Shown: positions 7,501 to 14,246 of the stretch, piece after piece
Layout: the number at the start of each line of letters is the position of its first letter
Position numbering within the stretch: the first letter of the stretch is position 1
Source of the DNA: Verrucomicrobiota bacterium
Lineage (GTDB): Bacteria > Verrucomicrobiota > Verrucomicrobiia > Limisphaerales > UBA1096
Assembly: GCA_030747575.1 (NCBI GenBank)
Contig: JASLKI010000165.1
Coordinates: forward strand, 1 to 16,085
DNA: 16,085 nt
Direction of reading: 5' to 3'
Notes under the pieces: generated by a model
Database searches by the model: none
Seen by the model: the letters and a program-made list of their open reading frames with translations, nothing else
What the model was told of the DNA's origin: nothing
Position numbers and translations under genes: made by a program

Positions 7501-10500
7501 AGATCGACGGTCGCTTGGCCAAGATTTCGCAGCTCGACAAAATCCGCCTTGGGCGAGAGCGGCGACTGCACGTGCACCTCATTAATAATGACCGGCAGCT
7601 CGGCAGCGGCTGTGCTGCCTACTCCGGGCGATCCGACCTTGGCTGCGCTGTCGCGCCAGTTTGATGCAGCGCCTGGGTCGGCCAACAGATTGATCAACTC
7701 AAGCGAATGCCCGGCGCCAGCGGCCAAGCTTGGCCAAGCACCACTGTCGCTGTAATCAACCTCGACAACACGCCGCCACTTGGCGTCGAGCAGCGCAAGG
7801 CGTTCACCATTGTTCGACAGGCTACCCCGAAACCAGCCGGTCACAGTCGTGCCAGGGTAGCGCAACTTGAATGCGTCGGGGTCGTTGTCGGACGCAAGCA
7901 CGAGAAACTCTCCGGGGCCGATGACGGCGTCGCCGTCGAACGTGAAGTCGATGCCGTCGAACCGGTGCCAGCCAAGCGGCACGCCGAACGTGCTGCTGTT
8001 GTGCAACTCGACGAACTCGTACTCACTGCCGCCGGGCGGGTTGTACATGATCTCGGTGAAGCGCAGTGGCGACCCGGCACGCCCGGCATGGAATGAGTGC
8101 TCGACCAGCGCGCTCCATTGGCCGTTGTGCATCGAGCGGGCGCAAACCGTGGTGTCGGCCGTGAACCGGATGGATGACGTGTATTTGAGCACCCCGTCGG
8201 CCACCTCGGCACCGCTGCGCTGGCCAAGCAACAGCTCGGCGTTGATGAGCATGTCCGAGCTACCCAACCCGGCATTGAGGCCGTGGATGGCGAGAATGTT
8301 GTTTCCGGTTTTCAGTTTGTTGATGTGCTTGCCGACGTCGAAGCTGACCCATGTCACCGCTGACGCATCGTCGTGCTGGCCGGTGGCACCGGCGTTCCAG
8401 GCCGGATTGGACGCAGCGTTGGCGCTCGCGATACGGGTGCCGTTGAGATACGCGACAAAACCATCGTCATACTTCATGAGCAACACCATGAAGTTGGATT
8501 TCTTCCGATCCTCCGCCGACACCCTAAACGGAATCCGCACAAACACCGACTGGTTGACGTCGTTCATCTCGGCGTCAATGTCGATGCCGATGTGCGCGTC
8601 GTAATCAGCATTTTGGTCGTAACCAACGCCATTCTTGCCGAAGTCCCAGTCATCGTGGTCGAACGGTTCCCCGCCGCCACGCCATCTATTGCCCAGCCTG
8701 TCGCCGCCATTGTCCGAAGACGGCACCAACGCCCACTTTTCGGCCGAGCCGGCGAGGATGGTTTTGCCAGTCTCGGCCACCTCCCCCGGACGGCGCGGGT
8801 CGCTGCCATCAAGCGTGTAGTAAATCTCGCCATCGGGCGACGTGAGTTTGAGACTGTAACCTGCAGGGATCGCGCCACCGGACTGGCTGAATTGTGGTGC
8901 GTTGTCGGATGCCTGGATATTCTGCGTCGCCATCTGGCCCATGACGATAGCACGGCGGCGCGGCACCCAACTGGTCTCGACAGATGAGTTGAGATTCCGC
9001 AGAACACCCGATATTTGTTCCTTCATTTCCCGAAAACGGCGAAGCACGTTCTCATCAGTTAGAGCGCCATCATTAAAGTAGTGAATCTGTACCCGATCAG
9101 CAAAGCGCATGCGAAACTCAGGGTTTTTCTGAAGCGCCCTATAAAAAACAGCGATATCTGCACCACCGGCCAGTGGGCCACTAGTGAGGTTGTTACCAGT
9201 GACGCTACGACCGTTGTTGCCGAACGACCACTCGGCGTCCCAAACCAGAAACCGCCACTTCGCGCCGGGCACGCGCTCGCGGGCGGCGCGCCAGTTGTTG
9301 TGCGGCCAGTCGCCAGTATTCGCGTACACGTTGAGCATGATGTAGTCGATGAAATTGTCGATATCCAACAACCTCTCAACAGCCGAATAGTTTTGCGGAA
9401 TGGTGAGATTTCTCTGCAAGGCACTCTTGACCTGGTTCCACTTCACCATGTCGCCCTCCCGAAGTTCACCGAACTGTGCAATAATATCCCACTCCGAATC
9501 GCTACCGTTCCACGAGTTCAGAAAGTCACTGTCAATACGCTGGGTAGGGTTGTAGTAGCCCTTGTTTGAACCGTTTAAATAAAGGTTCATAAAGGTACCC
9601 TGAGCAGAGATCTGTCCCATGTCCGCCGAGAGCCGACGAACCAACTCGTCGATAATGAACGGATTCGAATGGTCATTCATCCCGGCCCGCAAAACAATGT
9701 GATTGAAATCCTGAACCTGTAACTCTGGGAAAATATCATGGCGCAGCCTCCCTGGCCCGTAATCGCCACGGAAATACAGGCGAAAGGAATACTTCCCGGC
9801 CGGCGGACCTGAGTTTGGGTTGTAACGCCCGCGAATATAGTCGCCGCCCTGCACCCGCAGGCCAGCATTAGCCTGAAGCGTCTCGCCGGTGTCAGGATAA
9901 ATCAGCTCCATTGAAACCGGCCGCTCCCAAGCAATGCCGCGCTTTGTCGTGTTGCGAGGGTTTGTTTCCATGATACCCGTGTTCCCCCGCAGATTGGATT
10001 GCTCAGTCACCAGTGACATCAATGGAAGCGATGTCACCGACTCGCCAAGGTTGTAGGCAAACGTATGCGTCTCCACTCGCGACGGCAGCATGCCACTCTT
10101 GAACACAGCTGCCCGCACAACAGTCGTCCTTCTCACCGCCACCGGATTGACATACTTCTTTCCGTTGGTCGCGGTCGGTTCAGAATAGTCAGTCGTGTAG
10201 CGGATCACTGCATCCGGCTCGTTAGTGGTGATGTACACTCGGAATTGTGCATCGTAAATGCCGCGCTGTGCGCTGAACTGCGGTGGCGCAAGGATACCGC
10301 GAATCGTCTTACCACTGTTGGCCCTTCTTGGCGTGGGTGACTCAAACCAAGCCCATTCGCCTTTGCCCAGGCGGCCGTAGGAAATATTGCTGCGCTGCTC
10401 GGGGTACGTCGGTGCGATCTCGTCGACGACACGCCGCGGCAACTCCGGGCTGAACAGGCCAAGATACTCGCCCTCGACACCGAGCTTGAAATTCGTGTGT

Positions 10501-11948
10501 AGTGGTTGCCCAAGCGCGCGGCGGTTTTTCCCCGTTGCGTGCACGATTAGCGACGCTCTTGGCCGGATCGTCACGCCGGGAAACACCCACTTGCCAGGCT
10601 TGGTCGCGTCGTCGCTCAGCGACCAGCCGGCGAGGTTGACCGTGGCGGCGGCGTTGTTTTGCAGCTCAATCCAGTCACCGGCCTCGCCGTCGTCATCCTT
10701 CAGTCCATCGCGATTGGCCGCGAGAAATTCATTGATGACCACCTCGCCAAAGTCATGATCGGCATCGATATTGTAATACCAACCCTGCGCCGCAAGCCGG
10801 TTCGGCTCCGCCGCCAAGTCGGTGATGCCGTGGTTCGCCACCCAGGCGATCGTCACAACGTCGCTCTCGACCGGCTTAAAATCAATCTGCCACGGGCCAC
10901 TAGCCACACCGGCGATCGACGTCGGCTCCTGGCCGTTGATACGCAAGTCGGCCGCCTCGAGTCCACGGATCGGTTCGCTGAAAAACAGGCGCACGCGATC
11001 CAGCCCACGCACCGTGCTTCCCGGCGGCGGCAGGATGGTCACCAGCGTGGGCGGCATGTCATCGACGATGCGGTATTGGTACGTCGCCGCAGCGGTTGCA
11101 ACATCCATCAGGTTGGGTGGACGCGCCGTGTCGGCGATGCCATGATTGGGTTTCCACGACAGCGTCGCCTCGCCAAAGTCGCCTGACGCGAAAGTGAACG
11201 TCCATGACCTGTTGCCACCGCGAAGTTGCACCGCCGGGTCGCCGTTGAGCCAGAGATCGCCAGCATCGACCCCGGTGACCTCCTCGCCAAAACGCACCGT
11301 AATCTCTCGCAGTAGACTGACGTTGCCCGGCATCGGATTGAGCGACACGACTTTCGGCGGCGACTTGTCTGGCTGGAAACTCTGAAGCTCGACATTCATC
11401 ATGAAGTCACTGCTGGTCAAGTTGGTATTGAATCCCATGATGGCAATCTGGTTTATGCCATCCACGAGAAACTGTGAGGGATTGTCTAGGGCGAATGTCT
11501 CGAAGTTGCCGGATTCATGACTTATGCTCGCAAAAGAATCATGCGACAGGTCAGCCGCCCCACCGACGTTTAGCACCTGCTCACCATTGATCCAGACGAC
11601 GAATCCATCGTCATAATCTACGAGCAAGTCGAGCGCAGAAACCTGACTGGCATTTACCACGGTGAAGGTGCGGCGAAAAAATATCGTGGAGTATGTGTTG
11701 CGCATATCGCCCAGCACCGTGCCGCCGTTGCCATCGCCGTAACGGATTGGCGAGGCGCCGCTTGGCCAATCACTATCGTCGAAGTCGGGCTCGGTCCACT
11801 CCAAGTCACCGCCGGAGGGATGGTCGTTGCCCTTGTAGTAGCTCCATGTTGCCCCGCGAGAGAACAGCGTCGCTGCGTTGACCTCGCTGGCCAGCCATGC
11901 GCCCGCCGCAAGTATCAGCGTGGGCGTCAAAAACGGTTTCAGCTTCAT
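4542..11948 (-). CDS. Giant secreted CotH-kinase-domain protein with eight lamin tail domains
   Basis: This 2468-residue protein begins with a signal peptide (M-K-L-K-P-F then a hydrophobic core, cleavage near A25). Approximate order: beta-sandwich module with Y-D-D-G-F-V-V-W-I-N-G (about 26-190); two SwmB/Ig-like modules starting P-P-K-V and P-P-T-L (about 197 and 297); first LTD (I-N-E-F, about 404); chitobiase-type module (about 553-630); CotH domain (about 640-980) with R-V-Q-G-G near 698, D-W-P-H-N-N-W near 880 and W-D-A-E-W-S-F-G near 904; a second chitobiase-type module (T-L-D-G-S-D-P); a second copy of the N-terminal sandwich (Y-D-D-G-F near 1159); seven further LTDs near 1300, 1455, 1589, 1724, 1863, 2000 and 2157; a thrombospondin-3-like Asp-rich calcium motif (about 2346-2380); and a C-terminal domain ending F-Y-R-I-Q-L-V-E. 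CotH family members are atypical secreted or spore-coat protein kinases; LTDs are adhesion or scaffold modules. Surface location and phosphorylation activity are inferred. No sortase or PEP-CTERM signal is seen. Start ATG 11948 follows the upstream stop by 9 bases. Confidence 0.92.
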   Translation of the reverse strand: MKLKPFLTPTLILAAGAWLASEVNAATLFSRGATWSYYKGNDHPSGGDLEWTEPDFDDSDWPSGASPIRYGDGNGGTVLGDMRNTYSTIFFRRTFTVVNASQVSALDLLVDYDDGFVVWINGEQVLNVGGAADLSHDSFASISHESGNFETFALDNPSQFLVDGINQIAIMGFNTNLTSSDFMMNVELQSFQPDKSPPKVVSLNPMPGNVSLLREITVRFGEEVTGVDAGDLWLNGDPAVQLRGGNRSWTFTFASGDFGEATLSWKPNHGIADTARPPNLMDVATAAATYQYRIVDDMPPTLVTILPPPGSTVRGLDRVRLFFSEPIRGLEAADLRINGQEPTSIAGVASGPWQIDFKPVESDVVTIAWVANHGITDLAAEPNRLAAQGWYYNIDADHDFGEVVINEFLAANRDGLKDDDGEAGDWIELQNNAAATVNLAGWSLSDDATKPGKWVFPGVTIRPRASLIVHATGKNRRALGQPLHTNFKLGVEGEYLGLFSPELPRRVVDEIAPTYPEQRSNISYGRLGKGEWAWFESPTPRRANSGKTIRGILAPPQFSAQRGIYDAQFRVYITTNEPDAVIRYTTDYSEPTATNGKKYVNPVAVRRTTVVRAAVFKSGMLPSRVETHTFAYNLGESVTSLPLMSLVTEQSNLRGNTGIMETNPRNTTKRGIAWERPVSMELIYPDTGETLQANAGLRVQGGDYIRGRYNPNSGPPAGKYSFRLYFRGDYGPGRLRHDIFPELQVQDFNHIVLRAGMNDHSNPFIIDELVRRLSADMGQISAQGTFMNLYLNGSNKGYYNPTQRIDSDFLNSWNGSDSEWDIIAQFGELREGDMVKWNQVKSALQRNLTIPQNYSAVERLLDIDNFIDYIMLNVYANTGDWPHNNWRAARERVPGAKWRFLVWDAEWSFGNNGRSVTGNNLTSGPLAGGADIAVFYRALQKNPEFRMRFADRVQIHYFNDGALTDENVLRRFREMKEQISGVLRNLNSSVETSWVPRRRAIVMGQMATQNIQASDNAPQFSQSGGAIPAGYSLKLTSPDGEIYYTLDGSDPRRPGEVAETGKTILAGSAEKWALVPSSDNGGDRLGNRWRGGGEPFDHDDWDFGKNGVGYDQNADYDAHIGIDIDAEMNDVNQSVFVRIPFRVSAEDRKKSNFMVLLMKYDDGFVAYLNGTRIASANAASNPAWNAGATGQHDDASAVTWVSFDVGKHINKLKTGNNILAIHGLNAGLGSSDMLINAELLLGQRSGAEVADGVLKYTSSIRFTADTTVCARSMHNGQWSALVEHSFHAGRAGSPLRFTEIMYNPPGGSEYEFVELHNSSTFGVPLGWHRFDGIDFTFDGDAVIGPGEFLVLASDNDPDAFKLRYPGTTVTGWFRGSLSNNGERLALLDAKWRRVVEVDYSDSGAWPSLAAGAGHSLELINLLADPGAASNWRDSAAKVGSPGVGSTAAAELPVIINEVHVQSPLSPKADFVELRNLGQATVDLSGWTLRDGDDNTFTFPDGTALGQAGLLGVWCGPAEGDGLRADFGLGQSGDSVALFDADGSRVDAVTFGAVGSSIVRTANGWTTAKPTFGKLNQPTQPAALTRLVINEWLADPAEGGRDWLELYNPDANASALITGLHIRVGQQIGGLHSIATIPPRGHMRVWLDTRRGPGHVDLSLPADGATITLITSEGVEFATMKYARQRNGVSEGRRPDGSSGTVKFTKGATPGAPNIVPSYDGPRLNEVLAFNRNGRSDWVELYNDTGSGVSLDGVSLSRRAGGAGDWTFPVGTTIKKGGTVVVWFDGHQPAGDFNTGVSLPSAGGGVYLFDPDSFLADSIEYGFQVANQSIGMSAGRWQLLSEPTPGKPNAAPVALVSSLNVVFNEWMAKPTSGADWFELYNPETKPVDIGGMTLTDDPTAVGRGKFTIPDRTYIPAQGWVRWLADGTAEAGHVNFSLRGQGELLRLYGRQRSAIDEVEIFNQADGISRGRLPDGAETLNDFPLTPTPGGSNYLPIASVVINEVLSHTDAPLEDAIELHNSSESPVDISGWLLGDALDPATQFTMPLGTVLAAGGYTVIYEGDFNRGGAGFSLNSAHGDTVYLSAVGSSGKSTGFRVVQTIPPMANGVSVGRVTTRSGVKFVPMAKRTFGVDAPESVVAFREGGGAPNAKPQVGPVVISEFMYEGQPDVAGLGQAQLEYVELHNISEQAVPLFNPVEPQNTWRIRGSVKLDFPANTTLPPGGYQLIVGFDPVAKPVVAARFREHYDVPSGVTIVGPFDGRLANDGETVRLLQPDNTQGLDHEDAGFVPYLPVENVSYDNRKPWPSDADGTGLSLQRKASDKFGNEPDNWLAAAPTAGRANAKTADGDRDADGMDDAWELVHKLNPTNAFDAMADADNDGVTNLGEFRSGTDPNDGDSRFLIQSIEVAAGRVTISVHVSPGRRYCVEFSNKVNGSWIKLAEFTTADGHRLAKAESNAPLAQARFYRIQLVE
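4602..4613. repeat. Iterated palindrome copy in the giant gene (L-A-K phase)
   Basis: CTTGGCCAAGCG. On the minus coding strand it is read R-L-A-K-A near the C-terminus of the giant protein. Confidence 0.8.
5039..5050. repeat. Iterated palindrome copy in the giant gene (W-P-S phase)
   Basis: CGCTTGGCCAAG. It is read P-W-P-S-D in the minus-strand coding frame, a different phase from the copy at 4602. Confidence 0.8.
5167..5177. repeat. Iterated palindrome copy in the giant gene
   Basis: TTGGCCAAGCG. It is read R-L-A-N in the last LTD of the giant protein. Confidence 0.75.
5430..5441. repeat. Iterated palindrome copy in the giant gene (L-G-Q-A phase)
   Basis: CGCTTGGCCAAG. It is read L-G-Q-A in the minus-strand coding frame, the third phase. 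Confidence 0.8.
7428..7441. repeat. Full-length iterated palindrome inside the giant gene
   Basis: CGCTTGGCCAAGCG, a perfect 14-bp palindrome, read A-L-G-Q-A in the third LTD. It is identical to the intergenic copy at 2137-2150. Confidence 0.9.
7512..7523. repeat. Iterated palindrome copy in the giant gene
   Basis: CGCTTGGCCAAG, read N-L-G-Q-A, only 70 bases from the full-length copy at 7428-7441. Confidence 0.8.
7722..7739. repeat. Compound pair of overlapping palindromes
   Basis: GGCCAAGCTTGGCCAAGC contains two overlapping perfect palindromes, GGCCAAGCTTGGCC (7722-7735) and GCTTGGCCAAGC (7728-7739). It is read A-W-P-S-L-A-A on the coding strand, so two different phases of the element occur back to back. 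Confidence 0.85.
11759..11769. repeat. Iterated palindrome copy near the 5' end of the giant gene
   Basis: CGCTTGGCCAA, read D-W-P-S-G in the N-terminal beta-sandwich module. It is the first half-site copy after a gap of about 3.8 kb without the element. Confidence 0.75.
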
Positions 11949-11957
11949 GACTGGGTA

Positions 11958-12161
11958 CTACCCGCCCTTCTTTCGGTTCATCGCCATCACGCTCAACCCC
12001 CCAAAAATGGTGCCGGATCCACCGGTGATGATGCGCTTCACCGGCAGGTCGGTCTTGGGGTCCTTCTTCAGCGGATCATCACTCATCCGCTGCTCGATCT
12101 CGAAGCGGCGGACTTTCTGTCCCTTCTTCGCCGGAATGGTCTCGTACGTATAAATGGGCAT
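11958..12161 (-). CDS. FmdB-like small protein lacking all zinc-ribbon cysteines
   Basis: The 67-residue protein starts M-P-I-Y-T-Y-E-T and continues through R-R-F-E-I-E-Q-R-M-S-D-D-P-L to V-K-R-I-I-T-G-G-S-G-T-I-F-G-G. This matches the FmdB/CxxC zinc-ribbon family template (M-P-I-Y-E-Y, then S-D-x-P-L, then V-R-R-L-I-S-G-G-G-G-x-I-F), which is about 60-110 residues long. In ordinary members two C-x-x-C pairs bind zinc; here there is no Cys anywhere, the first pair being replaced by the I-P-A-K-K-G-Q-K stretch. It therefore cannot form the usual zinc ribbon. The role of such proteins is unknown. The gene lies 38 bases after the metallophosphatase stop and ends 9 bases before the giant gene, so the three are likely co-transcribed. 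Confidence 0.75.
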   Translation of the reverse strand: MPIYTYETIPAKKGQKVRRFEIEQRMSDDPLKKDPKTDLPVKRIITGGSGTIFGGLSVMAMNRKKGG

Positions 12162-12199
12162 GATTGGTTACACTTTAACTCGCCCAGCAGCGTATCGGA

Positions 12200-13459
12200 T
12201 CAGGCGCACTGATCAATCACTTTCCCATCCGCCTCGTAGGCAGTGTAGGACGGTTTCCCGTTTTGAACCGTGACACAAATAAGATGCCGCCTGCTCGCCG
12301 CCTTGGCCAGGTACCACAACTTACCCGGCTTGGGCACCGCGCGGGTATCGACGCCCCAGCAGCCGTCGCCGAGATAGAGGATACCGTTTTTTTTGTCCAC
12401 CCTGTTGGCTCGAAGCCGGTGAGTACGCTTGTAAGTGTGATGGTCATTCTCGAAAACAGCCGTTACGCGATACTTGTCGAACAATGGGCACCAGTTTTTA
12501 ATGATCTTCTGCGCCAACGGATCCTTGGACGAATCGTTGGTGCCATTGAGCGGCTTGGCCGTGCCGTAAGCGGGCTTGTGGTAACACGGAAAGATTAAGG
12601 GGAACTTCCCGGCGCGCTTGGCTAGAGCCTGTCCAAGCCAGGCCGCCTGCTCCCCCTCCACCCGCTCCGTCAGATCGGAGTCGAGTACGATCAGGCTCAA
12701 ATAGTTGCCGACGTCCATTGCGTAAAAACTACGTTTGGCCGGCAGTGGAAACAGGCTGTAAAAATATTTGGCGTCCTTTGGCTTTTTGCCTGTGCCTCCA
12801 GCGACCTCGTGATTCCCGATAGCCACGACCATCGGGATCAGGCAGCCGTCTGAGCGTCGCACGCTGTTGAGCATCCACGACTCCAGCCAGTCGTCCCACT
12901 TGGCCACCTCCTTGGAACTGGCGTTGGCATAAGCCAGATCGCCGCCCAACAACGCAAACCACGGGTTGAGCTGCGCCGCACGCTGGTTCATCGCGTCGAG
13001 GTACTTTCGTTTGTGCATCATGTCGCCGCCGGTCACGAATCGGAAATTGGCCGGAAGCGTGCGCGGCAGGGTGCGAAATTTGAAGTACCGCCCGCCGCGA
13101 GCCGGCCCCTGCGAGCGGACGGTGAAAACGTACTCCGTGTCGGGCTGCAACCCCCACAGCTCAACGTGGTGCAGAATCCGTTTCTTCTGGTCGGCGAACA
13201 GGTGCTTGAATCCCCGGGCCAGCATCCACCGACTCTCGGTCGGAGCGGCGCTTTGGCGATACAACACGTAGTCATTGCTACGATCATCGCCGTCCATCCA
13301 GTTGACAACGACCGTGGTGGTGGGGTCGACCCGCCAAGTGAGATACACCAGCGGCCCTTTGGTCAAGCGCTTGGCTAAGGCCCGGTAAGGCGCCACCACC
13401 AAGGCGGATAGCACCAACAGAAAAAATCGCCGGCCGGTTTTTAACGGTTCAAAGTTCAC
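12200..13459 (-). CDS. Exported purple-acid-phosphatase-like metallophosphoesterase
   Basis: With the GTG start at 13459 this is a 419-residue protein: signal peptide (basic T-G-R-R, hydrophobic core, cleavage after R-A-L-A), an Fn3-like N-terminal domain with T-W-R-V-D-P-T-T-T-V-V-V-N-W and L-Q-P-D-T-E-Y, then a calcineurin-like metallophosphatase domain. The metal-site motifs are G-G-D (Asp146), G-D-L-A-Y-A (Asp174, Tyr177), G-N-H-E (Asn216, His217), C-Y-H-K-P (His294) and N-D-H-H-T-Y-K-R (338-345). The last replaces the usual G-H-x-H-x-Y-x-R, so the first His of that pair is Asp while the second is kept. Purple acid phosphatases hydrolyse phosphomonoesters at a binuclear metal centre; substrate here is unknown and the location would be outside the cytoplasm. 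The frame stays open to a TTG at 13549, but that adds about 30 residues ahead of the signal peptide with no support. Confidence 0.85.
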   Translation of the reverse strand: MNFEPLKTGRRFFLLVLSALVVAPYRALAKRLTKGPLVYLTWRVDPTTTVVVNWMDGDDRSNDYVLYRQSAAPTESRWMLARGFKHLFADQKKRILHHVELWGLQPDTEYVFTVRSQGPARGGRYFKFRTLPRTLPANFRFVTGGDMMHKRKYLDAMNQRAAQLNPWFALLGGDLAYANASSKEVAKWDDWLESWMLNSVRRSDGCLIPMVVAIGNHEVAGGTGKKPKDAKYFYSLFPLPAKRSFYAMDVGNYLSLIVLDSDLTERVEGEQAAWLGQALAKRAGKFPLIFPCYHKPAYGTAKPLNGTNDSSKDPLAQKIIKNWCPLFDKYRVTAVFENDHHTYKRTHRLRANRVDKKNGILYLGDGCWGVDTRAVPKPGKLWYLAKAASRRHLICVTVQNGKPSYTAYEADGKVIDQCA

Positions 13460-13779
13460 AAAATCAGAAACAGCACAAAAAAAAGTCCGAGTATTCAAAA
13501 AGCAACGCGCGCGTTTTTTCTGTTTGATGGCGTTGCTTGTCAATAACAAGAACCGACCCCGTCTCCGTCACGACCCAGCCCCGGTTATCTCCTGAATCCC
13601 GTTTACTTTGAATTCCCACGACTTGTCTTTATCCCAGAGAGAGTTTCTGAGGCGGATCAGCCAATTGGGCTTTTTTGAGGGAAAACAGTAAAAAAGCCGG
13701 TTTTTTTCTTCAAACAACGTGTTGACTCGCTTTTGGTTTTTGGTACTGTTCCCGCCCCTTTGCTTCCGAGGGATTCTAA
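13460..13779. other. Divergent intergenic region between the phosphatase operon and rplM
   Basis: About 320 bases separate the GTG start of the minus-strand operon from rplM. It is AT-richer than the surrounding genes, with homopolymer runs (A at 13477-13484, T near 13514-13519 and 13701-13707). It holds a 7-bp inverted repeat AGCAACG (13501-13507)/CGTTGCT (13531-13537) and a minus-strand TTGACA (13543-13538) without a matching -10, so the promoter of the phosphatase operon is not clear. A small weak hairpin with a T-tract, AGCC-AATTG-GGCT then TTTTT, lies near 13659-13676. The rplM promoter candidate is listed separately. No convincing gene is present. Confidence 0.6.
13722..13749 (+). promoter_or_regulatory. 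Candidate sigma70-type promoter for rplM-rpsI
   Basis: TTGACT (13722-13727) is a near-consensus -35 box. After 16 bases comes TACTGT (13744-13749), preceded by TGG, so the -10 is of the extended TGnTAnnnT type. Initiation would fall near 13756, about 24 bases before the rplM ATG. Confidence 0.55.
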
Positions 13780-14232
13780 ATGAAGACCTATTTACCAAAG
13801 ATCGACAAGCTAAACCGCACCGTCGACGAGCAGCCGCGAAAGTGGCATATCATCGATGCCGACGGCGCCGTGCTGGGCGAGGTGGCCACCAAGGCGGCTG
13901 ATATTTTGCGCGGCAAAAACAAGCCGACTTTCACGCCGCACCTCGATACGGGCGACTTTGTCGTGGTGATCAACGCAGAGAAAGTGGTGCTGACAGGCAA
14001 GAAGGAAACCGAGAAAGTGATGACCACTTACTCCGGCTACCGGGGTGGCTTAAAGAAGTTTTCACCGGCGGACGTCCGGGCGAAGCATCCGGAACGGCTC
14101 GTCGAGAAAGCCGTGAAGGGGATGATCCCCCGCAACCGGCTAGGACGTCAGATTTTCAAGAAACTCAAGGTGTACGCCGGGCCGGATCATCCGCACAAGG
14201 CGCAGGCACCGGCTGCCCTCAAACTGGCGTAA
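13780..14232 (+). CDS. rplM: 50S ribosomal protein L13
   Basis: The 150-residue protein matches bacterial L13 over its full length: M-K-T-Y start, W-H-I-I-D-A-D-G-A-V-L-G, A-A-D-I-L-R-G-K-N-K-P-T-F-T-P-H, G-D-F-V-V-V-I-N-A-E-K-V-V-L-T-G-K-K, Y-S-G-Y-R-G-G and the V-K-G-M-I-P-R-N-R-L-G-R block, ending K-V-Y-A-G-P-D-H-P-H. L13 is an early-assembly 23S rRNA-binding protein of the large subunit. It is followed after 14 bases by rpsI, the usual bacterial pairing. No copy of the iterated CGCTTGGC element occurs in it. The ATG fits the family start and follows a candidate promoter directly. Confidence 0.98.
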   Translation: MKTYLPKIDKLNRTVDEQPRKWHIIDADGAVLGEVATKAADILRGKNKPTFTPHLDTGDFVVVINAEKVVLTGKKETEKVMTTYSGYRGGLKKFSPADVRAKHPERLVEKAVKGMIPRNRLGRQIFKKLKVYAGPDHPHKAQAPAALKLA

Positions 14233-14246
14233 CACAGATTTTTTAT

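Noticed and set aside
13538..13543. Minus-strand TTGACA as -35 for the phosphatase operon
   Set aside because: No -10-like hexamer at 15-19 bases spacing; noted only in the intergenic description.
13460..13549. TTG start of the phosphatase gene at 13549
   Set aside because: Adds about 30 low-complexity residues before the signal peptide and overlaps AT-rich intergenic-type sequence; GTG 13459 is preferred, though not proven.
13568..13798. 76-codon minus-strand open frame upstream of and overlapping rplM
   Set aside because: Overlaps the rplM start and its promoter candidate; no recognisable domain and no start signal.
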